Positions 1-9,201 of a DNA stretch of 64,000 bases are shown here, piece by piece; position 1 is the first letter of the stretch, and each line of letters begins with the position of its first letter. The translations under genes and the position numbers were made by a program. The notes beneath the pieces were generated by a model. That model saw only the letters and a list, made by a program, of their open reading frames with translations, was not told the DNA's origin and did no database searches. This stretch comes from Enterobacter asburiae (GTDB lineage: Bacteria; Pseudomonadota; Gammaproteobacteria; Enterobacterales; Enterobacteriaceae), in the NCBI RefSeq assembly GCF_008080435.1, contig NZ_VRKN01000001.1, forward strand, positions 62,001 to 126,000, read 5' to 3'.

Positions 1-1059
1 AACGACGGGGCCTCCATCATTAACCCGGCAGTGCTGAAGGCCAATGCCGCGGATGATGCGCGCGGTTTTCTGGCGCAAAATACCGCCGGCTCCGGGCCGT
101 TTATGCTCAAAAGCTGGCAAAAAGGCCAGCAGCTGATCCTGGTGCCTAACCCCCACTGGCAGGGTGAAAAGCCGCACTTTAAGCGCGTCTCGGTGAAAAT
201 TATCGGTGAAAGCGCCTCGCGCCGATTGCAGCTTTCCCGCGGCGATCTGGACATTGCCGACGCCCTGCCGGTCGATCAGCTTGCGGCCCTGAAGCAGGAA
301 GGCAAAGTCGCCGTCGCGGAATACCCGTCCCTGCGCGTGACTTACCTCTATCTCAACAACAGTAAAGCGCCGCTCAATCAGGTGGATTTACGCCGGGCCA
401 TCTCCTGGGCGACGGATTATCAGGGGATGGTGAAAGGCATTCTGAGCGGCAACGGCAAGCAAATGCGCGGCCCGATCCCGGAAGGCATGTGGGGCTTTGA
501 CGCCACGGCAATGCAGTACAGCTTTGATGAGGCCAAAGCCAAAGCGGCGCTGGAGAAGGTCAAAGACAAACCCGCCAGCCTGACCTTCCTCTATTCGGAT
601 AACGACCCGAACTGGGAGCCGATCGCCCTCTCAACCCAGTCCAGCCTTGGCAAGATTGGCATTAACGTCAAGCTGGAAAAGCTGGCCAATGCCACCATGC
701 GCGACCGCGTCGGCAAAGGTGATTACGACATTGCCATCGGCAACTGGAGCCCGGACTTTGCCGACCCGTACATGTTCATGAACTACTGGTTCGAATCAGA
801 CAAAAAAGGGCTGCCGGGCAACCGTTCGTTCTATGAGAACAAAGCGGTCGATTCCCTTCTCCAGGCCGCGTTGAAAACCACCGACCAGGCGGAACGCACC
901 AAAGATTACCAGCAGGCGCAAAAGGTGGTCATCGACGAGGCGGCCTACGTTTATCTGTTCCAGAAAAACTACCAGCTGGCGATGAACAAAGAGGTCAAAG
1001 GCTTCACCTTTAATCCGATGCTTGAGCAGGTATTCAACATCGCCACCATGAGTAAATAG
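1..1059 (+). CDS. ddpA: DdpA, periplasmic dipeptide-binding protein of an ABC transporter (5' end missing)
   Basis: Family 5 solute-binding protein that captures di- or oligopeptides in the periplasm and delivers them to the DdpBC permease. The reading frame is open from base 1, so the first roughly 160 residues, including the signal peptide, lie outside the window; 352 residues are visible of about 515 expected. The C-terminal lobe is intact and shows typical family text such as GSGPFML near the start and DPYMFMNYW late in the protein. It is the first visible gene of a five-gene ddp operon that sits next to osmC, as in E. coli, where Ddp is linked to D-Ala-D-Ala dipeptide use. Substrate is inferred from synteny only. 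Confidence 0.85.
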   Translation, partial: NDGASIINPAVLKANAADDARGFLAQNTAGSGPFMLKSWQKGQQLILVPNPHWQGEKPHFKRVSVKIIGESASRRLQLSRGDLDIADALPVDQLAALKQEGKVAVAEYPSLRVTYLYLNNSKAPLNQVDLRRAISWATDYQGMVKGILSGNGKQMRGPIPEGMWGFDATAMQYSFDEAKAKAALEKVKDKPASLTFLYSDNDPNWEPIALSTQSSLGKIGINVKLEKLANATMRDRVGKGDYDIAIGNWSPDFADPYMFMNYWFESDKKGLPGNRSFYENKAVDSLLQAALKTTDQAERTKDYQQAQKVVIDEAAYVYLFQKNYQLAMNKEVKGFTFNPMLEQVFNIATMSK

Positions 1060-1082
1060 CGGTTCTCGCCGGGGGAAAATGT

Positions 1083-2105
1083 ATGACGTTCTGGAGCATC
1101 GTGCGCCAGCGCTGCTGGGGGTTACTCCTGGTAGTGGCCGGTGTCTGTATTATCACCTTTATTATTTCACACATGATCCCCGGCGATCCGGCCCGTCTGC
1201 TGGCCGGCGATCGCGCCAGCGACGAAATCGTGCAGAACATCCGCCAGCAGTTAGGGCTGGATCAGCCGCTGTATATTCAGTTTGGCCGCTACGTGGACGC
1301 CCTGGCGCACGGTGATTTAGGCACGTCCATCCGTACCGGACGGCCGGTCGCCGAAGACCTGAAGGCCTTTTTTCCCGCCACGCTGGAACTGGCCTTTTGT
1401 TCTCTGATGCTGGCGCTGGTCATCGGCGTGCCGCTGGGGATTTTATCGGCGGTGTACCGCAACCGCTGGCTGGATCACCTGGTGCGTTTAATGGCGATGA
1501 CCGGGATCTCCACGCCAGCCTTCTGGCTCGGTCTGGGCGTCATTGTGCTGTTCTATGGGCACCTGCAGATTCTGCCGGGCGGCGGCAGGCTGGACGACTG
1601 GCTCGACCCGCCGACACACGTTACCGGGTTTTATCTGCTGGACGCGCTACTTGAAGGCAACGGTGAGGTCTTTTTCAATGCGCTTCAGCACCTGATTTTA
1701 CCCTCGCTGACGCTGGCGTTTGTTCACCTGGGGATTGTGGCGCGCCAGGTCCGTTCGGCGATGCTGGAACAGCTTAGTGAGGACTACATCCGCACCGCGC
1801 GCGCCAGCGGCCTGCCCGGCTGGTACATCGTCCTGCGCTACGCCCTGCCCAATGCAATGATCCCGTCCATCACCGTGCTCGGACTGGCGCTGGGCGATCT
1901 GCTTTACGGCGCCGTGCTGACCGAAACCGTCTTTGCCTGGCCGGGCATGGGCGCCTGGGTGGTGACATCCATTCAGGCGCTCGATTTCCCTGCCGTGATG
2001 GGCTTTGCCGTCGTCGTTTCGCTGGCCTACGTGCTGGTTAATCTGGTGGTCGATCTGCTTTATCTGTGGATTGACCCGCGAATCGGGCGCGGAGGTGCCG
2101 AATGA
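1083..2105 (+). CDS. ddpB: DdpB, dipeptide ABC transporter inner-membrane permease
   Basis: First permease subunit of the Ddp importer, 340 residues as in E. coli. It has an N-terminal membrane segment followed by a periplasmic loop and the BPD_transp_1 core. The EAA loop that contacts the ATPases is seen around EDYIRTARASGLPGW. The start at 1083 is preferred over the out-of-frame ATG at 1079. It follows ddpA by 23 bases and overlaps ddpC by four bases (ATGA), which implies translational coupling. Confidence 0.88.
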   Translation: MTFWSIVRQRCWGLLLVVAGVCIITFIISHMIPGDPARLLAGDRASDEIVQNIRQQLGLDQPLYIQFGRYVDALAHGDLGTSIRTGRPVAEDLKAFFPATLELAFCSLMLALVIGVPLGILSAVYRNRWLDHLVRLMAMTGISTPAFWLGLGVIVLFYGHLQILPGGGRLDDWLDPPTHVTGFYLLDALLEGNGEVFFNALQHLILPSLTLAFVHLGIVARQVRSAMLEQLSEDYIRTARASGLPGWYIVLRYALPNAMIPSITVLGLALGDLLYGAVLTETVFAWPGMGAWVVTSIQALDFPAVMGFAVVVSLAYVLVNLVVDLLYLWIDPRIGRGGAE

Positions 2106-2995
2106 TGTTAACGCAGGAAACGCCCGTCCCGGTGAAAACCGCCAGACAACGCATCAACTGGGCAAAGCTGTTCTGGATGCTGCGTCAAAGCCCGCTCACG
2201 ATCGTTGGCGGCGTTATTATGATTGCGATGCTCTTCCTGATGGTGACCTCACCGTGGATTGTGCCCCATGACCCGAACGCGCTGGATTTGACCGCCCGCC
2301 TGCAGGCGCCTTCTGCGCAACACTGGTTTGGTACCGATGAGGTGGGACGCGACCTGTTCAGCCGCGTGCTGACGGGCAGCCAGCAGTCGATTACCGCCGG
2401 GCTGGCGGTCGTGGTGATTGCGGGTGGCATCGGTTCGCTGCTGGGCTGTTTGTCCGGCGTACTGGGCGGGCGCGGCGACGCCATCATCATGCGGGTGATG
2501 GACATTATGCTCTCGATTCCCTCCCTGGTGCTGACCATGGCGCTGGCCGCCGCGCTCGGGCCAAGCCTGTTTAACGCCATGCTGGCGATTGCGATTGTCC
2601 GCATCCCGTTTTACGTCCGCCTGGCACGCGGGCAAACCCTGGTGGTACGCCAGTTTACCTACGTTCAGGCCGCCCGCACGTTTGGCGCTTCCCGCTGGCA
2701 TTTGATCCGCTGGCATATCCTGCGCAACGCCCTGCCGCCGCTGATTGTGCAGGCTTCGCTGGATATCGGCAGCGCTATTCTGATGGCCGCCACGCTGGGG
2801 TTTATTGGCCTGGGCGCGCAGCAGCCCACCGCCGAATGGGGGGCGATGGTGGCCGTAGGCCGTAACTACGTTCTGGACCAGTGGTGGTACTGCGCCTTTC
2901 CCGGTGCGGCGATTTTGATTACCGCCGTGGGCTTTAACCTGTTTGGCGACGGTATCCGCGATCTGCTGGATCCAAAGTCAGGAGGGAAACAGTAA
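2102..2995 (+). CDS. ddpC: DdpC, dipeptide ABC transporter inner-membrane permease
   Basis: Second permease subunit, 297 residues, pairing with DdpB to form the membrane channel. The N-terminal part contains the OppC-type segment ending in HWFGTDEVGRDLFSRV, followed by five hydrophobic segments and an EAA loop near FTYVQAARTFGASRW. It begins inside the ddpB stop region and ends one base into the ddpD start (TAATG), so the operon is tightly coupled. A second in-frame ATG lies directly after the first and either could be used. Confidence 0.88.
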   Translation: MMLTQETPVPVKTARQRINWAKLFWMLRQSPLTIVGGVIMIAMLFLMVTSPWIVPHDPNALDLTARLQAPSAQHWFGTDEVGRDLFSRVLTGSQQSITAGLAVVVIAGGIGSLLGCLSGVLGGRGDAIIMRVMDIMLSIPSLVLTMALAAALGPSLFNAMLAIAIVRIPFYVRLARGQTLVVRQFTYVQAARTFGASRWHLIRWHILRNALPPLIVQASLDIGSAILMAATLGFIGLGAQQPTAEWGAMVAVGRNYVLDQWWYCAFPGAAILITAVGFNLFGDGIRDLLDPKSGGKQ

Positions 2996-3981
2996 TGACC
3001 GAATCGGTACTTAATATTGAAGACCTGCATCTGAGCTTTCCGATTTTTCGCGGTGAGGTCCACGCGCTGAACCACGTCTCGCTGGAGATCAACAGGGGCG
3101 AAATTGTCGGCGTGGTGGGCGAGTCGGGATCGGGTAAATCCGTGACCGCCATGCTCGCCATGCGCCTGCTGCCGGAGGGCAGCTACCGTATCCATCACGG
3201 TCAGGTGAAATTACTCGGCGAAAACGTCCTGACGGCGTCCGAGAAGCAGCTTCGACAGTGGCGCGGTGCCCGAGTGGCGATGATTTTTCAGGAGCCCATG
3301 ACCGCCCTCAACCCGACGAGGCGGATTGGCAAACAGATGGTGGAGGTGATCCGCCAGCATCAGCCGCTTTCGCGGCGCGAGGCGCAGCAAAAGGCAATAA
3401 CCCTGCTGGAAGAGATGCAAATCCCGGACGCGAAGGCGGTGATGGAACGCTATCCGTTTGAACTGTCCGGCGGCATGCGCCAGCGGGTGATGATCGCCCT
3501 TGCCTTCTCCTGCGAGCCGGAGCTGATCATCGCCGACGAACCGACCACCGCGCTGGATGTCACCGTCCAGCTCCAGGTGCTGCGCTTACTGAAGCATAAG
3601 GCGCGGGCCAGCGGTACCTCGGTGCTGTTTATCAGCCATGATATGGCCGTGGTGTCGCAGCTTTGCGACAGAATGTATGTGATGTATGCGGGCAGCGTGA
3701 TCGAGAGCGGTGCCACGCACACGCTGATCCACCGCCCTGTGCATCCCTATTCCATTGGCCTGCTGCAGTGCGCACCGGAAAACGGCCAGCCGCGTGACCT
3801 GCTTCCCGCCATCCCCGGGACGGTGCCCAACCTCAGCCAGCTTCCGCAGGGATGCGCTTTCCGCGAGCGTTGCTTTGCCGCCGGGGCGAAATGCAGCGAA
3901 ACGCCGCGCTTACAGCCCACTGGCGCAGAAGGCCAACAGGCTGCCTGCTGGTATCCGCAACGGGAGAAACACCATGTCTGA
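2995..3981 (+). CDS. ddpD: DdpD, dipeptide ABC transporter ATPase
   Basis: First of two cytoplasmic ATPases energising the Ddp importer, 328 residues. Visible motifs are Walker A GESGSGKS near residue 42, the ABC signature LSGGMRQR, Walker B LIIADEPTTALD and the H-loop ISHDM. The C-terminal oligopeptide-ATPase extension has the clustered cysteines (GCAFRERC, then further Cys) seen in this OppD/DppD-type group. The gene overlaps ddpF by eight bases. Confidence 0.88.
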   Translation: MTESVLNIEDLHLSFPIFRGEVHALNHVSLEINRGEIVGVVGESGSGKSVTAMLAMRLLPEGSYRIHHGQVKLLGENVLTASEKQLRQWRGARVAMIFQEPMTALNPTRRIGKQMVEVIRQHQPLSRREAQQKAITLLEEMQIPDAKAVMERYPFELSGGMRQRVMIALAFSCEPELIIADEPTTALDVTVQLQVLRLLKHKARASGTSVLFISHDMAVVSQLCDRMYVMYAGSVIESGATHTLIHRPVHPYSIGLLQCAPENGQPRDLLPAIPGTVPNLSQLPQGCAFRERCFAAGAKCSETPRLQPTGAEGQQAACWYPQREKHHV

Positions 3982-4903
3982 TGTACTGCTGGAACTGGAT
4001 AGCGTGCACGTGAACTTTGCCGCGCGCAAAAACTGGCTGGGGCGCGTAACGGAGCAGGTCCATGCCCTCAACGGGCTCGATCTTCAGATCCGTCGGGGGG
4101 AAACGCTGGGCATTGTCGGGGAATCCGGCTGCGGGAAAAGCACGCTGGCCCAGCTGCTGATGGGCATGCTTAAGCCCAGCACCGGCGCATGCCAGCGTGC
4201 GCACCACGCGGGCGGCATGCAGATGGTGTTTCAGGATCCGCTCTCCTCGCTCGACCCGCGATTGCCGGTCTGGCGCATCATCACCGAGCCGGTGTGGGTG
4301 CAAAAACGCAGCAGCGAGCGCGAACGCCGTCAGCTGGCGGAGGATCTGGTGCTGCAGGTTGGTATTCGCCCGGAATATCTCGACAGGCTTCCGCACGCCT
4401 TCTCCGGCGGGCAGCGCCAGCGCATTGCCATTGCCCGGGCGCTCTCGTCCGACCCCGATATTATCGTGCTCGATGAACCCACCAGCGCGCTGGATATCTC
4501 CGTGCAGGCGCAAATCCTCAACCTGCTGGTGACCCTGCAACAGCAGCGTAATCTGACCTACGTGTTAATTTCGCATAACGTCTCGGTGGTCAGACACATG
4601 AGCGACCGCGTGGCGGTGATGTACCTCGGGCAGATTGTGGAGCTGGGCAGCGCCGTGCAGGTGCTTGGGGAGCCGCGCCATCCCTATACCCGTCTGCTGC
4701 TCGACTCGGTTCCCCACACCGGTGAACCGCTGGATGAAAATCTGGCGTTACGCAAAACGGAGCTTCCCGGCAACCGTCATCTGCCTGAAGGCTGTTTTTT
4801 CCGTGACCGTTGCCCGATGGCAACGCAGGGGTGTGAACGTCCCCAGCCGTTACAGCCCTCACGCGAGGGCCGTAACGTCCGCTGCTGGCGCAGTCTGGGT
4901 TAA
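3974..4903 (+). CDS. ddpF: DdpF, dipeptide ABC transporter ATPase
   Basis: Second ATPase of the Ddp importer, 309 residues from the ATG at 3974; the same frame stays open upstream inside ddpD, but only this start gives the family length and it overlaps the ddpD stop. Motifs: Walker A GESGCGKST, signature FSGGQRQR, Walker B IIVLDEPTSALD, H-loop ISHNV, and the C-terminal cysteine-bearing extension (GCFFRDRC). It is the last ddp gene. Its stop overlaps by three bases the stop of the convergent SDR gene, leaving no room for a separate terminator. Confidence 0.88.
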   Translation: MSDVLLELDSVHVNFAARKNWLGRVTEQVHALNGLDLQIRRGETLGIVGESGCGKSTLAQLLMGMLKPSTGACQRAHHAGGMQMVFQDPLSSLDPRLPVWRIITEPVWVQKRSSERERRQLAEDLVLQVGIRPEYLDRLPHAFSGGQRQRIAIARALSSDPDIIVLDEPTSALDISVQAQILNLLVTLQQQRNLTYVLISHNVSVVRHMSDRVAVMYLGQIVELGSAVQVLGEPRHPYTRLLLDSVPHTGEPLDENLALRKTELPGNRHLPEGCFFRDRCPMATQGCERPQPLQPSREGRNVRCWRSLG

Positions 4904-5649
4904 ATTTGCGCCATCCCGCCGTCCACAAACAGTTCGGTGGCGTTAATAAAGCTGGCCGCGTCGGAGGCCAGAAACGCCACCGCTTTACCCACCTCACCCG
5001 GCGCGCCTAAACGCCCCAGCGGTACCTGCGCGGCCAGCGCGTCGTACAGCCCCTGACGGTGTTCTTCCGGCACCAGATCGCCGAGACCTGGCGTTTTGAT
5101 CGGACCCGGGCTCACCACGTTGACGCGGATCCCGCGGCCCTGCAAATCCAGCGCCCAGGAGCGGGCAAAGTTGCGCACAGCGGCCTTACTGGCGCTGTAG
5201 ACGCTAAAGTTTGCCGTCCCTTTAATGGACACCGTCGAGCCAGTCAGAATAATCGACGAGCCGGTGGATAACAGCGGCAGCGCCTTCTGCACCGTGAACA
5301 GCACCCCGCGAACGTTGGTGCCAAAAATCCGGTCAAACTGCTCTTCGGTGATCGCGCCCAGCGGCAGCATATCGCCGCCACCCGCATTGGCGAACAGGAT
5401 ATCAAGACGGCCTTCTTCTTTTGCTATCCGGGCATAGACCTCATCCAGATCGGCAAGCTTTGAGACGTCAGCGCGAATGCCTACCGCGGTTGAAGCAATC
5501 TCTGCTACCGCGGCGTCAAGTTCGGCCTGACGACGCCCGGTGATGTACACCTTCGCGCCCTGCGCCGCCAGCTCCTGCGCCGTGGCAAGACCAATACCGG
5601 TACTGCCGCCAGTGACCAGTGCGATTTTTCCTGAGAGAGTCGTGTTCAT
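4900..5649 (-). CDS. Short-chain dehydrogenase/reductase (SDR), classical type
   Basis: NAD(P)-dependent oxidoreductase of 249 residues. The Rossmann cofactor motif TGGSTGIG is near residue 14, the NAG motif (FANAGGG) near 88, and the catalytic YxxxK as YSASKAA near 153, with a C-terminal FVDGG typical of classical SDRs. The start at 5649 is preferred because it begins just ahead of the SGKIALVTGG strand; the frame extends 30 codons upstream without family similarity. It is divergent from a LysR gene 114 bases away, which probably controls it. Substrate unknown. Confidence 0.82.
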   Translation of the reverse strand: MNTTLSGKIALVTGGSTGIGLATAQELAAQGAKVYITGRRQAELDAAVAEIASTAVGIRADVSKLADLDEVYARIAKEEGRLDILFANAGGGDMLPLGAITEEQFDRIFGTNVRGVLFTVQKALPLLSTGSSIILTGSTVSIKGTANFSVYSASKAAVRNFARSWALDLQGRGIRVNVVSPGPIKTPGLGDLVPEEHRQGLYDALAAQVPLGRLGAPGEVGKAVAFLASDAASFINATELFVDGGMAQI

Positions 5650-5763
5650 GTCATTTACCTTTTGTTGGGTTTGCGTTGGACAAACTTTAGCCCTTGCGGC
5701 ATTAGTGAAAAACAGGCAAAAATGAAAATGACTATTCACCCACAGAAATAATCAGAGGTCATC

Positions 5764-6669
5764 ATGGACCAGTTAATGGCGATGCGCGCTTTTACGCGGG
5801 TAGTGGAGTCCGGCAGTTTTACCCGCGCGGCGGACTCTCTGAATATGCCGATCGCCACGCTGAGCAAGCTGGTTAAATCGCTTGAGGCGCACCTGGAGAT
5901 ACGCCTCCTGCACCGGACGACTCGCCGGGTGGTCGCGACGCCTGAAGGGATGGAATACTATGAAAAAGCGCTCAGGGTGCTGATTGATATCGAAGATATC
6001 GACACCTCGTTTCGCGTTTCCCGCGCGACGCCAAAAGGGCATTTGCGGGTTGACGTGGGTGGATCAACCGCCCGGGACGTGCTCATCCCCCTGCTGCCGG
6101 GTTTTATGCAGCGTTACCCGGATATCCGCATCGACCTTGGCGTGGCCGATCGTCCGGTCGATCTCATCAGCGGTAACGTAGACTGCGTGATCCGCGGCGG
6201 CCCGCTGGACGACTCGACCCTCATCGCCCGTCATCTCGGTAATGCCGAAATGGTCACCTGCGCAACGCCGGGTTACCTGAAAAATCATGGCATCCCGGCC
6301 TATCCGCAGGAGCTACGCAACGGCCACAAGCTGATTAGCTATCTCTCTCCCGTCACCGGACGGGCATTTCCGTTTCGCTTCAGACAGAACGGCGAGGCGC
6401 TGGAAATCAACATTCCGCACTATCTCGGCGTCAATGAAAGTAATGCCCATCTGGCGGCTGCCGTGGCGGGGTTGGGGATCGTTCAAACCTTTGAGTATTC
6501 GGTAAAGCCGTATTTGCAGGCGGAAACATTGACGGCGATCCTGGGCGACTGGCGCCCTGCCGCGTATCCGTTTCATGTCGTTTACCCACAGAACCGGCAT
6601 TTGACGCACCGTCTGAAGGTGTTTATTGCCTGGCTGGCAGAGGTGTTTCCCGCCGCGCTGAAGGGGTAG
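5764..6669 (+). CDS. LysR-family regulator divergent from the SDR gene
   Basis: Transcription factor of 301 residues. The N-terminal winged helix-turn-helix (about residues 1-60) has the typical FTRAADSLNMPIATLSKLVK pattern, followed by the linker helix with LLHRTTR and a periplasmic-binding-like effector domain from about residue 90. It belongs to the group often paired with SDR or quinone reductase genes. The start at 5764 follows a GAGG-type ribosome site in TCAGAGGTCATC. Divergent orientation suggests it controls the SDR gene and itself from the 5650-5763 interval. The inducer is not predictable. Confidence 0.85.
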   Translation: MDQLMAMRAFTRVVESGSFTRAADSLNMPIATLSKLVKSLEAHLEIRLLHRTTRRVVATPEGMEYYEKALRVLIDIEDIDTSFRVSRATPKGHLRVDVGGSTARDVLIPLLPGFMQRYPDIRIDLGVADRPVDLISGNVDCVIRGGPLDDSTLIARHLGNAEMVTCATPGYLKNHGIPAYPQELRNGHKLISYLSPVTGRAFPFRFRQNGEALEINIPHYLGVNESNAHLAAAVAGLGIVQTFEYSVKPYLQAETLTAILGDWRPAAYPFHVVYPQNRHLTHRLKVFIAWLAEVFPAALKG

Positions 6670-6692
6670 CCGGGCGCGAACCCGGCTGTGGC

Positions 6693-7121
6693 TTAGTTAA
6701 GCTTATAGTCCAGCGTAATCTCAGCTTTCAGGAGCTGCGATACCGGGCAGCCCGCTTTTGCTTTCTGAATAATGCCATCGAACTGCTGAGGGGCAATGCC
6801 GGGAACGGTCACCTTGCTTTTCAGGGCAACCTTAGTAATGGCAAAGCCGCCGTCGGTTTTATCCAGAGAGACGTCCGCAGTGGTATCAATGGAATCGGCG
6901 GTATAACCCGCTTCCCCGAGCATCAGCGACAGCGCCATTGAGAAGCAGGCCGCATGTGCCGCGCCAATCAGCTCTTCGGGGTTGGTCCCCTTTTCGCCCT
7001 CAAAGCGGGTATTGAAACCATAAGGCTGTTGATTGAGAACGCCGCTCTCGGTGGAAACTGTTCCTTTTCCGCGCTTAATGTCGCCAGACCAGTGTGCCGA
7101 ACCGTGCTTATGAATAGTCAT
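6693..7121 (-). CDS. osmC: OsmC, osmotically inducible organic hydroperoxide peroxidase
   Basis: Thiol peroxidase that reduces organic hydroperoxides in the cytoplasm; 142 residues against 143 in E. coli. The two redox cysteines are in place at Cys59 (AHAACFSMA) and Cys125 (KAGCPVS). It works as a dimer reduced by dihydrolipoyl or glutathione-type systems. Its position between ddp and bdm is the E. coli synteny, here interrupted by accessory genes on both sides. In E. coli it is controlled by RpoS, NhaR and RcsB. Confidence 0.93.
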   Translation of the reverse strand: MTIHKHGSAHWSGDIKRGKGTVSTESGVLNQQPYGFNTRFEGEKGTNPEELIGAAHAACFSMALSLMLGEAGYTADSIDTTADVSLDKTDGGFAITKVALKSKVTVPGIAPQQFDGIIQKAKAGCPVSQLLKAEITLDYKLN

Positions 7122-7236
7122 TCTTGCTCTCCTTTTGGCTTACAAAGGGTTAAGTATAGACTACGCATCTGACCCACCCTGGAACACAGACAATTCCAGG
7201 ACTTTCACCTGCTGTACCGACAAAAAGGATAATGAT

Positions 7237-8196
7237 ATGGCGCTAAAAATCAGGATGGCCGTTGCCGTAACCGCACTGGCTGTTTCGCTATCTTCACCGG
7301 CGAAAACACCGGAGAACTTTATCTATACCAGCTCGGGCGATCTCGGCGCGGCGTTTCCGCTTGTTGCGCGAAGCGACATCGGCGGCGTGCAGATCGTTTA
7401 CAACTGGCGCTTGCTGGAACCCGAGAAGGACAACTATGACTTCTCGCGGATTGAACAGGATCTGGCGCACGTTAAGGCCGCCCGAAAAAAGCTTTTTATT
7501 CAAATTCAGGATCGTTTCTTTGAGCCGGACGCCCGCTACGTTCCGGACTATCTGATGCACGATAAGCGATACGGCGGCGGAATTGCGCCGCAGTTCGATA
7601 ATCCAGGTGAAGGGAAGCCAGTCGGTTCAGGATGGGTGGCGCGTCAGTGGGATCCTGCCGTGCGCCAGCGCTACCAGGCGCTGCTGGCCGCCCTTGCGAA
7701 ACGCTTTGATGGTGAGGTGTATGGGGTAAATCTGCCTGAAACCGCCATTGATATCGACGAAAAAAATCCCCCCGCCGGGTTTACCTGCGACAGCTATTTC
7801 GCGGGTGAAATGGAAAATCTGGCCTTCGCGCGGAAGGCTTTTCAGAAATCACATGTGGTGCAATATGTGAACTTCTGGCCGTGCGAATGGGATAATGACC
7901 ACAACTACATGGGGCGTCTGTTTGCGTATGCCAGCGCCAACAATATCGGCCTCGGTGGGCCGGACATTGTTCCCAACCGCAAGGCACACATGAAGAATGC
8001 CTATCCCTTCTTCCATAAAAATAAACAAGTGCTGCCGCTCATCGCCATGGCGGTTCAGGAACCGACCCTGACCTATAAGAATCCTCAGACCGGTAAGCCC
8101 TTTACCAAAGCAGAGTTTGACCAGTTCGCTGAACGCTATCTCGGGGCCGATATTATTTTCTGGAGCACAACGTCTCCCTGGCTAAAGGCAAAGTAA
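7237..8196 (+). CDS. Secreted glycoside hydrolase-like TIM-barrel protein of unknown substrate
   Basis: Protein of 319 residues with an N-terminal signal peptide (basic start then AVAVTALAVSLSSPA), so probably periplasmic. The segment VYNWRLLEPEKDNYDF near residues 50-65 resembles the start of clan GH-A glycosidase barrels, where the first strands read W..LEP..G.YDF. Candidate acid/base and nucleophile glutamates are in NLPETAID (about residue 168) and QEPTLTY (about residue 274), but this is inference. The start at 7237 is chosen because it gives a clean signal peptide and follows AAAGGAT; the frame stays open 34 codons upstream. It is divergent from osmC and has no obvious partner. Confidence 0.6.
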   Translation: MALKIRMAVAVTALAVSLSSPAKTPENFIYTSSGDLGAAFPLVARSDIGGVQIVYNWRLLEPEKDNYDFSRIEQDLAHVKAARKKLFIQIQDRFFEPDARYVPDYLMHDKRYGGGIAPQFDNPGEGKPVGSGWVARQWDPAVRQRYQALLAALAKRFDGEVYGVNLPETAIDIDEKNPPAGFTCDSYFAGEMENLAFARKAFQKSHVVQYVNFWPCEWDNDHNYMGRLFAYASANNIGLGGPDIVPNRKAHMKNAYPFFHKNKQVLPLIAMAVQEPTLTYKNPQTGKPFTKAEFDQFAERYLGADIIFWSTTSPWLKAK

Positions 8197-8215
8197 TCGC
8201 CTGCGCATCCCGCTC

Positions 8216-9091
8216 TTAAGCCAGGTAACGGGCCAGTTCGTCGAGGAACACGCGCAGCGCGGCAGGCTGATATTCCCGGGACTGATAAATGCCATGGATG
8301 GCAAGCGGTTTCGGCTCCAGTGCCTCGAGTACCGGCACCAGTAATCCCTTTTCCAGCGCAGCAGACGCTTCGCGCTCCGGCAGCATGGCGATACCGCAGT
8401 GCTTAATCGCCGCGTCCATCAACAGCGAAGAGATGCTGGCGCTCAGGTTGCCGCTGACGGCCACGCTCAGGCTTTCACCTTCCGGCGTCAGGAAGTGCCA
8501 GGACTGGCCGGCGAAAAAGCTGTAGTGCAGGCAGTTGTGCTGCGCTAAGTCTTCGGGGCTGACGGGGTTACCGTGCTGTGCCAGATACTCCGGCGAGGCG
8601 CAGAGCACCGAGCGACACTCCCCCAGCCGGCGGGCAATCATGCCGGGTTCGGGGTTGTCGGTAATGCGCACGGCGACATCAATGCGCTCTCCCACCAGGC
8701 TGACCGGGTGGTTATTCACGTCCAGCTCAATGCGCAGCTGCGGATAGCGCAAGAGCAGACCAGGCAGGACCGGCGCAATCAGATGCATGGCGGTAAAGTG
8801 CGCACAGGCCACCCGCAGCGTGCCGGACGGAAGATCTTTCTCCGACTGACCTTCAATTTCCTGCGAGATTTGCGAGAGCGTCCGCGTTTTTTGCAGCACC
8901 TTTTCCCCTGCCGCGGTCAGCGTCAGCTTGCGCGTGGAGCGGTTAACCAGCCGCGTTCCCGCCCACTTCTCCATTTGTTCAAGATAGCGGCTCACCATCG
9001 GTCGGGAAATGCCCAACGCGCGGGCTGCTGCGCTCAAACTTCCCAGCTCGCATATTCGGTTGTAGACCTGAGCGGCGATAACGCGATCCAT
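8216..9091 (-). CDS. LysR-family regulator divergent from the MBL-fold gene
   Basis: LysR-type regulator of 291 residues from the ATG at 9091 (MDRVIAAQVYNRI); the frame extends 29 codons upstream without family similarity. The DNA-binding domain shows LSAAARALGISRPMVSRYLE, followed by the RSTRKLTLT linker and an effector-binding domain. It faces away from the metallo-beta-lactamase-fold gene at 9202 with 110 bases between, the usual arrangement for a regulator and its target. Confidence 0.85.
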   Translation of the reverse strand: MDRVIAAQVYNRICELGSLSAAARALGISRPMVSRYLEQMEKWAGTRLVNRSTRKLTLTAAGEKVLQKTRTLSQISQEIEGQSEKDLPSGTLRVACAHFTAMHLIAPVLPGLLLRYPQLRIELDVNNHPVSLVGERIDVAVRITDNPEPGMIARRLGECRSVLCASPEYLAQHGNPVSPEDLAQHNCLHYSFFAGQSWHFLTPEGESLSVAVSGNLSASISSLLMDAAIKHCGIAMLPEREASAALEKGLLVPVLEALEPKPLAIHGIYQSREYQPAALRVFLDELARYLA

Positions 9092-9201
9092 ATAAGCTCC
9101 ATTTGCTCGATTTATGAAACTAAGCATGTCTTGTTTCAGGAATTCTGGCAAATGCGAATATCCGTACAATAGAGACATTCCTGAACAACAGAGACAACAG
9201 C

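Noticed and set aside
3755-3973. ddpF starting at 3755
   Set aside because: The extra codons lie within ddpD, have no family similarity and give a protein about 70 residues too long.
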